Shown: positions 56,052-64,000 of the stretch, piece by piece
How the letters are laid out: every line of letters starts with the position of its first letter
How positions within the stretch are numbered: position 1 is the first letter of the stretch
NCBI GenBank assembly: GCA_016617855.1
Contig: JAECUM010004358.1
Coordinates: 25,001 to 89,000 of the forward strand
Direction: 5' to 3'
DNA length: 64,000 nucleotides
From: Megalonaias nervosa
Taxonomy: Eukaryota; Mollusca; Bivalvia; Unionida; Unionidae
Made by a program: the position numbers and the translations under genes
The notes under the pieces: generated by a model
Seen by the model: the letters and a program-made list of their open reading frames with translations, nothing else
Databases searched by the model: none
What the model was told of the DNA's origin: nothing

Positions 56052-56559
56052 ATGAATTCTGAAAATATTAATACAATTATTTCTTCTATTAAAAAATTAC
56101 ATGACGATGAATTAGAACTTTCTGATCAACTTGATCCTGAAAAAAAATCGCAAATGATTTTGAAATATTACAAGAACGAAAATCTGAAGGAAGAAACACA
56201 CTAGCAGCCTAATACAGGTTTATTAATTACTCCAACAGGCAATGAAACAGCCGCTAGCCGACGTCGACGATATAAACGTCCGGCAATTCGTTCCACTCGC
56301 ACAGGCGATTGAGAAAGTCAGATCAGAGTTATCACGCGAATGCGAAACAAAAAAGGATTATGAGTGCACGTGTACGACAGCTGAAAAAATTATGTACGAT
56401 TGTAAACACCCTGACCCTGTCAAGGACTTTGTCAAGGGGATTGTGAAAATGAAAGTGGTGACAACGCCACTGGTGAAAGTGAAAGCTGTAACATCCAAAC
56501 AAAGTGAAAGTTATGACACCGCTTTGATTTTAAGAATTCCTCCGAGAATTTCATTTTGA
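56052..56559 (+). other. Two short open frames of unknown nature
   Basis: A 50-codon frame (56052-56204; NTIISSIKKLHDDELEL, QLDPEKKSQMI) is followed by another (56242-56559; QPLADVDDINVRQFVPLAQ, ECETKKDYECTCTT). Both are charged and helical and look coding-like, but neither matches a family I know. The alternative frame at 56.23-56.31 kb (LLITPTGNETAASRRRRYKR) is equally coding-like, so frameshifts are likely. They lie between the Polinton end and the LINE and could be part of either. Confidence 0.3.
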
Positions 56560-56764
56560 TTTTAATTTTGATCTTTTTTTTTTGTTCATAATGAAATTTA
56601 AAATTGGTTCTTGATCAGTGGCAAAATATATTCTTGGTCAGTTTTAAAATTATTATAAGAAAAATTTTTATTTTTGTAACATCAAGAGACAAATCTTATT
56701 TTTCACTGATTTTTGGTCAATTTTCACTGATTTTTCATTGTTTTTTTAGTCTAATTTTAAAACT

Positions 56765-56955
56765 TTTGAGGGCAAAAACCCAACCCTCTCTCTAACTGAT
56801 TCTATTAAAGAAATTATAAAGTCCTTGGAAAAAATATCACCAAAAATCAGTCAAAAAGTCAGTCGAAAATCTGTTTAAAACCTTCAGTTTTTCAAGGACT
56901 TTTTAATTTCTCTAATATAATCAATTAGAGAGAGGATCGGGATTTTCCCCTCAAA
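56765..56955. mobile_element. Small hairpin element (MITE-like)
   Basis: Imperfect inverted arms at about 56765-56828 and 56893-56955 surround a ~65-bp centre. Matching blocks include ccctctctctaac..tctatta and aaagtccttg on the left with the inverted versions aaggactttttaatttctc and tagagagagg on the right. There is no ORF and no target duplication that I can confirm. Confidence 0.7.
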
Positions 56956-57218
56956 ATCGGATCGAAACAATGATTTCATTTTTTTATTTTTATTCTGATT
57001 ATAATATTTTTATTCAGATTCTGATTCTTATTATAATATTTATTCTAATTTTAGGAGATGTCACAAAAATCAATCAGGCCACGATCTCGACTCTGAAGAT
57101 CTGCGATCTCTACGTTCAACGAACTCACGAACGCGAAGATTACGATCTCGACGTTCTACGAATGCACATACAAACTTATCATGAGAGATTCATCTCGCAA
57201 ATCAAGGTCAGTAAGTCT

Positions 57219-58957
57219 CTATGGATTTAGTACGTACACTCGTGATGAAGAGTGCACCAAAGTCATGTGAACTGGATCCGATTCCGACGTCACTGCTGCT
57301 AGAGTGCTTGGATCCAATACTGCCTTCACTAACTAATGTTATTAATACCTCTCCCTCAACTGGGGAATTCCCATCATTTTACAAAACTGCCATTGTAAAG
57401 CCTCTGCTGAAGAAACCAACACTCGACCATAATGATTTAAAGAACTACCGCCCAGTTTCTAATCTCCCATTCATGTCAAAATCTTAGAAAAAGTTGTTCT
57501 ATCCCAACTTGTATCTCATCTGAATTCAAACAGTCTTTTTAGCAATGTACAGTCTGCATATCGCCCTTGCCACAGTACTGAAACTACTTTTCTGAAAGTA
57601 GTCAATGACCTTCTCTCTGCTTTGGATAGCGGAAAGATTACAGTCCTCACTCTCCTTGACTTGTCTGCAGCATTTGACACCGTAGACCATGATATATTAC
57701 TTCACCGTCCCCAGCATGTATTTGGCATTCATGATACAGCTTTACTATGGTTCAAGTCCTACTTGGTCAACAGGACACAAATTGTGTGCGCAAATGGAAA
57801 ACACTCCAGCCCAGTTGATCTATGCTGTGGTGTTCCACAGGGTCTGTTCTTGGACCTGTTCTCTTCATTCTATACACTCAGCCACTCTCAAGTGTCATAG
57901 ATCATCATCCAGTGTCTCACCAATTGTATGCTGATGACACCCAAATATACAAATCTAGCCATCCAACTGAAGTTGAAGCTACCATCCAAGGCGTAGAGAG
58001 GTGCATTTCCGATGTGAAATCATGGATGACATGTAACAAGCTGCAGATGAATGATGATAAAACTGAAGCCATCCTGATTACAACACAAAGACTTTCTCAT
58101 TCACATCCTTTACCTCAGACAATAAATATCAGCAACACCAACATTAAATTCACACAGTCAGTACGAAACCTTGATGTCACTCTTGACAGTACTCTCTCGT
58201 TGCACCAACATGTCATGAACATATGCAAGGCTGCATATCTTGAGCTGAGACGAATCAGCTCCATTCGCAAGTATCTTTCAGTTGATGCCACTAAAACACT
58301 TGTGTGTTCCTTAGTACTTTCAAGACTGGACTATTGTAACTCAATTCTGTCTGGTTCGTCTCAATATCTACTCCAGAAACTTCAAAAAGTTCAAAACACA
58401 ACTTCTCGGATCATCCTTAGAGTACCACGATCAGAGCACGCCTCCCCCCTGCTCTGTACCCTACACTGGCTATCCATTCGATCCAGAATTAAACACAAAA
58501 TTTGTTCTCTGTGCTACGTTTCACTGACGGGTTCCAGTCCAACATAACTATCTGACCTCACCCATGTGTACACACCAGCAAGGTACTTACGCTCCTCTTC
58601 TCATTATTCCCACTATGAAAATAAAATCATATGGACAACGTTCTTTTGCATACCAGGGCCCAGCAACGTGGAACGAATTGCCCACTGAACTTAGACACAA
58701 AGACACAGTGATCTCATTCAAGCGCGCTCTTAAAACTCATCTATTTCAACTGCAAGAACAGACTTAAAGACCTAATAATGTTTCCTTATCTTAAATATTT
58801 ACAGCATGTTTTCTGTTTTCTAATTTCGTGGTGTTTGTTTTTATTTTTGTAATCATATCATTATATATGTTTTTAAGTGTTGTCAAATGTTGTAAAACGC
58901 TTAGAGCTTCTAAAGATTAGGCGCTATACAAAGTCCTCATTATTATTATTATTATTT
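57219..58957 (+). mobile_element. CR1/L2-type LINE, 5'-truncated, reverse transcriptase fragment
   Basis: The frames (57221-57487, 57622-57900, 57822-58547, 58564-58767) together cover the RT domain. It reads SAPKSCELDPIPTSLLLECL, KPLLKKPTLDHNDLKNYRPV, QSAYRPCHSTETTFLKV, TLLDLSAAFDTVDHDIL (first catalytic aspartate), SVLGPVLFILYTQPL, HQLYADDTQIY (YADD catalytic box) and the thumb LSRLDYCNSIL. An endonuclease domain is absent, so the copy is 5'-truncated. At least three frameshifts disable it. The 3' end, 'aggcgctatacaaagtcctc', followed by (ATT)n to 58957, is the standard CR1/L2-type tail. Confidence 0.92.
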
Positions 58958-58959
58958 TT

Positions 58960-60055
58960 CAGTGATTTCGGACATCATCACTATTTGTGGGAAAAGATTT
59001 TTGCTTTAAAAACCCCAAACCAATCAAAATTGAATACATTGTGTAGAATTTTTCTCATTTTTTCTCTTGTGCTTTTACTAAATTGAACATTCCATTCTGT
59101 TATGTATCCTACACTTTTACAGGTGTAGGGGAGTTATACACATGTAACTTAGGATGGTGTTTTGATAATTAACAGAGATTGATGTATGATTGGACAACCA
59201 GGACCAGCAAATTGGTTACTGACACAGATAAGAGATAGCACCGATTGACTCTAATTAAGATGAGAACACTTGCACTAAGAGCTGAAGTAAAACAACTACG
59301 TATCAACTATATCTTCATTAATTAATTCCTATGGGTCAGTGTTGAAAAGAGTCAGTGTTGGAACCTTGCTCTCTATAAAGTTAGCCATCTCCTTCTGAGC
59401 AGAATATAACTCTGAATGTCGAATTAAGAGGGTCAGTTGTCTATAGAGTTTATTTATTTTTGAAAAGAAAACAAAAGTATCGCATATCACTCACCTGGCA
59501 ACTGATTATGGTGCGACAAATTTATCAAACAATGTATTCATTTGTTACTTTACATGAGCCAACAATCAACAACAATCAACATAGTAGTCCCTAGAAGCCT
59601 TTGTAAACAAGAATTATCAAGCAGAAAATAAATTCAGATAGAAGTGATCTTAACAATGAAATGCTGGCCACATTGATAAGACAGGACATAACATAAAAGA
59701 ACTTTATTTTCTATGATATCGAAGTAGGTACTATAATTTGATAAAGCCAGAGGTTAATATTGCTTTCCTCGTTATTTTAAGTAACTGTTCTTAAAGTCTG
59801 CGTCAGTAGCTATTATATTATCTACCTCTGGAACACAGATTTTAGTGATTTTTGTTTCTTGTTTTTGTTGGTTTTGTAAGCACTTTTTAACACATTATTG
59901 GCTAAATCATGCTAAACAAATGTAAGTGCAATACTTTTGCGGACACACCAAAACAGCTGACCCTGTGCTGGCCTAAGTGGTTATGTGTGACTGTTAGGAT
60001 GACAAGTCTGATTCCCTATCAACTGAGCTACTGCAGCTCCCCTTACTGGCTCAAA
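58960..60055. other. AT-rich stretch with a possible tRNA-like SINE head
   Basis: No gene. At 59970-60045 the minus strand contains gctgcagtagctcagttga, resembling a tRNA-derived A box, but no B box follows; it could be a partial SINE. Confidence 0.4.
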
Positions 60056-60056
60056 G

Positions 60057-60497
60057 GACATACATACATACATACATACATACATACATACATACATTTA
60101 TAAATACACACACATGCACGCTTGCATACGCATGCATGCACATGCACACACATACACACGCATGCATGCATACACACACATGCATGCATACATACATGCA
60201 TACATACATACATACATACATACATACATACATACATACATACATACATACATACGGCGAATGTGGATATGTGAGAAAGCTTGCCAGTAGCTTCTCGTGG
60301 GTCGGTGGTTCTTTCCGGGGATTTCCTGGTTTCTTCCTCCACCATTAATACTGGCCGCCATGTATAGCCTATCGAGTGCTGAAAAATGGCGTTAAGCCCC
60401 ACAACAACAACAACAACGACATACATACATACATACATACATACATACATACATACATACATACATACATACGTACATACATACATACATACATACT
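60057..60497. repeat. (CATA)n/(CA)n microsatellite, interrupted by a SINE
   Basis: Tetranucleotide CATA tracts at 60057-60098, about 60186-60255 and 60419-60497. The first two are separated by a CA/GCATGCA stretch and the last two by a SINE family 2 copy. Long frames reading Tyr-Val-Cys-Met repeats are artefacts. Confidence 0.95.
60256..60417 (+). mobile_element. SINE family 2, copy inside a CATA microsatellite
   Basis: 5'-truncated body (ggcgaatgtggatatgtgag, gccagtagcttctcgtggg, actggccgccatg, gctgaaaaatggcgttaag) with an AAC tail, flanked on both sides by CATA repeats. Because the flanks are repeats, a target duplication cannot be told apart. Confidence 0.9.
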
Positions 60498-60499
60498 GT

Positions 60500-63400
60500 C
60501 ATAACCCATTTACAGTATTAGGGCAAATACGACACAAAGGAGACATTTAAATTTTGAATGACTCATGAGACCCCAGTCAGCAATGTTGACAGCATAAATA
60601 CATGAACAACGCAAGACAAAATATATAACAATTTAATCAATATTATTAATAATAAACTATTCAAGCAATTTCTGGATATAATTCTTCCAAATATACTTCA
60701 CCCATAAATTAATACATTAATTGGCCTGTTAACAAATGCATTTCTTTATTCCATAATATGAGTGTTAACATCCTAATGTGAGAGAATTACCTTTCAGCTA
60801 GTAGTCCCTTGTACTCATCTATGTTCAGCCTCTCTTCTTCTGTTCTCCCTTTGCCTTCCCTCCTGCACCTGTGCTGCTCCTTGTATTATTTTCCCTTCTC
60901 CTACACCCTTCCTGTGCAACTCCTTGTACTCCTCCCTTCTGTACCACTTCTATACTAATTCTCGTACTTCCTCCTTCCCTCTCTTGGGAGTTTAGTGACG
61001 TCTCTTACTGGTACCCTGGACGCTTCCTGTGAAGCTTCTATTTCATTCCCAGTTCAATTCCTCTCCCCGTTTCCACGAGTCTCTCGCTCAGAGTTGTCTT
61101 CTCAACCAGAATTCTTTTTGATAATTCCTTGTATCCTCCGCTCTTCTCAAACGTCAAGAAATCACTGATTAATTTTGCACAGGTATTGCTGTATATTTCA
61201 TTGTCCCCTTGTCTGTCTGAGACACTAGCTCCTCCTACTGGTATATTTGTAAATTCATCTAATTCCGATTGGCTGGTAGGCCTCGTCTGATGGTCAGCGG
61301 CGCTGGGCACAAATCTTTCACATGTAGCTGCGAGCGCAGAAATCTGGCCTTCTTAGCAACAAAAAGAGCTTAATCCTCTTGAAGCCACTAGCCGACTCAA
61401 CCGTCAAATTACTGAATAAACACATAGCCGGTTATCTATTGTTGTCCTCACACCCCCTTAGCTGATTGTCATAAACCTTATGTAACCCTTTGCCAGAAAG
61501 AAGTTAAAATCACGACCGTAAAGATAGACATATTCTGACTATATTTCCTCACACACACATACATACATACATACATACATACATACATACATACATACAT
61601 ACATACATACATACATACATGCATACATACATACATGCATACATACATACTGCTAAGGAATTGTGTATCTTTTTTTAATTTATAATATAATTTCTTTAAG
61701 ACTATGATGTTATAATTTTTATTGTTTAAATTCAATGGTTAGCACTAAAGTAAAGGTATATTTGTATTATGAAGAGGGATTCATTCACAAGGTCTCTAAG
61801 GTGAAATAAACAACTGAATGCAGGTCAAAATGACATACAAGTATTGAATGCTAGTCATGTGAATACGCGTAGGAAATCAAAGTAAAAATAGACCGGACAG
61901 GTTCAGTAGAACATTTGATTAGCTAAATCAGACTGAAGGTCACAACAGAACTGTATTTTAATTACAACTTTTGGAATTATGTTGAAATAATAAGTTACAT
62001 GTTCGAGATTGTTCTGAGTCAAAGAAGTTTATTTGAAACGTAAAATAACTATATAAGGAAGATACACACATTACATTTATTCTTCAGTTATGCGCAGCGT
62101 TTGTAAGAGTCTTGAGAGAAAATTTTGGATTCTTGATAATATGTTCATTGGATATAGCAGAGTGAACACTCATTGATTTACATAGTACTTTGGAATTATG
62201 TGATCATTATTCAAGGATTTGAATATCTAATTAATTTCTATCGGATTATGTGAAACTTTGCAGGACTTCAATGATAGTCTACATTTATGATATTACATTA
62301 AAGCAGAAACGTTTGGATCAATAATGCTGTTGAATTCAGTAGTGTTATCATGGTAACATGCAAACGCTATACAAGCTATGTTCAGATTACCTTACAGAAG
62401 TTTCCAGATTAGTGAGAATTTGATAGAACATTATCAGGTTTGTAGGATTACATTCTAGGAATTTATACAGTGTAAGATATTTTTAATTCTTTCACTCTGT
62501 TTGATTATCATATTTTATTTAAATACATTTATATTTTGGAACTTAAATATGACCTATTACTAAACTATATGATACTATTTTTCATTTTTAGCAGCTCATC
62601 ATCGGTACCGGTAAAACTATTCGGTGCAAATTTTAAAGCCCTAAACTGGAGCTTTTCTATTTGTCTTAGCACAGAAACGTTATGCAATCGGACAAAAAGT
62701 TAACGTTGTCATACGAAATGCATGATGTGCTTCATTTTCATTTTTGTTCCTTAAAAAGTATGACATTTACTTAACCCTTTAAGACCACGTCTTTGTCGTT
62801 AGGTCATTTTTGAACAAATTACAGTCGTTAACCTAAAGTTTAGTAAGTAGACAATGTGGATGCTAAGTGAAGTTGCAGAGTCTTCAGTTTCTATTGATAA
62901 AACCTACACTATAAAACTGGATGGGATTTTTATGTCTGCTACCCAATTACTTTTACCAGGATTTTTTTCAGGGGTTGCTTGCATTCGATTACATGAACAC
63001 TATCGGATATGTTCCAGACTCACCATGGTTACTTTAAATATTTCATTGTTTTCATGGACTAAACCAAGTTTGTTATCATCGCTTTGATACAGGACTTTGT
63101 TTTGTAATTAAAGCCTTTTGAAATTATCAGAGTCGAAGATCCAACCTTGTGAAACCTACACTCAACCCTTAACCAATGCCAATATTTAGAAATACATTTC
63201 TGTTCATTTCTATCTAAGCACAGATATCTTGCAAAATAAAGTTTGTCAGTTTTGGGTCTCTTTACCTATACCAAAAGTTCAGAAGAATTACACCCCTTTA
63301 TCAGTAATATTAACATTAGAAGCCAAATGGGACAAAATTCAAATGACATTATCAACCTATTACGATCATTGTAAAATTTCAGGAGAATAAAGTGAATAGC

Positions 63401-63646
63401 ATATCGTGTGACAAAATTAGACTACCAGTTAGGAAGAAAATTTCATACCTAAAATAGGTGGGTAATTCCCCTCAATACCGCTTACAAGTACCGAATGCAT
63501 AGAATACGAGTCAAGCGCTAAAGTGAACACTGCATGTTCATTGTTGGCAGTGTGCGTATCTTAACAGCATTTCTAGCATTTCACGCGGTAGTTGTTTCCT
63601 TTGCTATATGACGGTAAATATGTGCACTAAGCAACAGAGCATGTGG
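60500..63646. other. AT-rich gene-poor stretch
   Basis: Besides the CATA tract at 61553-61650 I see no element. A minus-strand frame at 61038-61310 (90 codons) is polar with no recognised domain, and I treat it as doubtful. 62.1-63.6 kb shows nothing. Confidence 0.55.
61553..61650. repeat. (CATA)n microsatellite
   Basis: About 23 CATA tetranucleotides with two GCATA variants near the 3' end. Confidence 0.95.
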
Positions 63647-63657
63647 CCACGTAGAAG

Positions 63658-63979
63658 ATGTGATGTGATGTGATTATGATTTTTAACGTAGCTTTAACAA
63701 TTTTTCAGTCATATCGCTACGATGTCTGCAGTGTGGCAGTTTATAGTGATGTCTAGCACTGGGGCATCATGCCGCAGACATGTAGCATGATGTCCCACCC
63801 AGTCATTATCCTGACACCAGGCCGACCAGTCCTAACACTAACCTCTTAATGCTGAGCGCCAAGCGAGGCAGCTGTTAGTACCATTTTTGTAAGTCTTTGG
63901 TATGACTCGGCCGGGGATCGAACCCACGACCTCCCGCATCCGAGGCGGACGCTCTAACCACTAGGCCACCGGAGCGGTC
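63658..63979 (-). mobile_element. SINE family 1, copy 5 (minus strand, full length)
   Basis: Reverse orientation: head at 63979 (gaccgctccggtggcctag on the minus strand), B box, body, and an A/T-rich tail with ATCAC repeats at the left. An 11-bp duplication ccacgtagaag lies at 63647-63657 and 63980-63990. This copy still resembles copy 1 closely across the body. Confidence 0.93.
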
Positions 63980-64000
63980 CCACGTAGAAGAAACATTGTA

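Noticed and set aside
60043..60486. Cysteine-rich repetitive protein on the minus strand
   Set aside because: Translation of a CATA tetranucleotide microsatellite plus a SINE.
61038..61310. 90-codon minus-strand frame as a gene
   Set aside because: Polar and coding-like at first sight but with no domain, no splice or promoter context and no support in flanking sequence.
1..64000. CRISPR array or prokaryotic operon
   Set aside because: No equal direct repeats with unique spacers; introns, SINEs and LINEs show this is an animal genome. The arrays are minisatellites.

Overview
The window looks like a marine invertebrate nuclear genome, most likely a mollusc. The evidence is one spliced vertebrate-like membrane transporter gene with long AT-rich introns, tRNA-derived SINEs (one family ending in an AAC-repeat tail of a type I associate with molluscs), abundant CA, TA and CATA microsatellites, and several Polinton/Maverick-type virus-like elements in decay. 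The phylum is an inference; no species is claimed.

Layout. 1-600: C-terminal remnant of a DDE integrase. 611-7530: one end of a Polinton. It holds a terminal repeat and then, all on the + strand, a proline/glutamine-rich virion-type protein, a small basic hydrophobic protein, a frameshifted major capsid protein, a pX-like protein, an adenain-type protease, a fibre-like protein with phage-tail-fibre-like repeats, a small membrane/helical protein and a nearly intact penton-type minor capsid protein. 12881-35159: five exons of an SLC23 (nucleobase/ascorbate) transporter gene on +. Its 5' exons are not in the window. Its introns hold a near-perfect 210-bp-arm hairpin, SINEs, arrays of diverged tandem repeats, a 39-bp coding-length minisatellite, and (24.8-28.7 kb) a second decayed Polinton-type locus with an integrase on + and a family-B DNA polymerase on -. 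35-44 kb is repeat-rich and gene-poor, with one candidate terminal exon. 44.3-46.3 kb: a third Polinton-type remnant (packaging ATPase and small structural proteins).

48.2-54.9 kb: a terminal repeat homologous to that at 611, followed by packaging ATPase (-), a phospholipase A2-like protein (+), integrase (+), a fused polymerase-helicase-HNH protein (-) and an HNH/NUMOD-type endonuclease (+). The two loci that share this terminus carry non-overlapping gene sets. Together they supply all six hallmark Polinton genes, so they look like opposite ends of one element family. The fused replication gene is broken by a 900-bp non-autonomous DNA transposon with ~100-bp inverted repeats and an exact 9-bp target duplication.

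57.2-58.96 kb: a CR1/L2-type LINE reverse transcriptase with an ATT-repeat tail. The rest, to 64 kb, is CATA microsatellites, a SINE inside one of them, AT-rich DNA, and a minus-strand SINE at the right edge.

How it works together. In a live Polinton, integrase would insert the DNA, the polymerase (with helicase) would copy it, and capsid, penton, protease, ATPase, fibre and PLA2 genes would make a virion. Every such gene here except the penton and one small protein carries frameshifts or stops, so these are fossils. The SLC23 exons keep reading frame and splice phase across introns full of these fossils, so that gene is probably functional.
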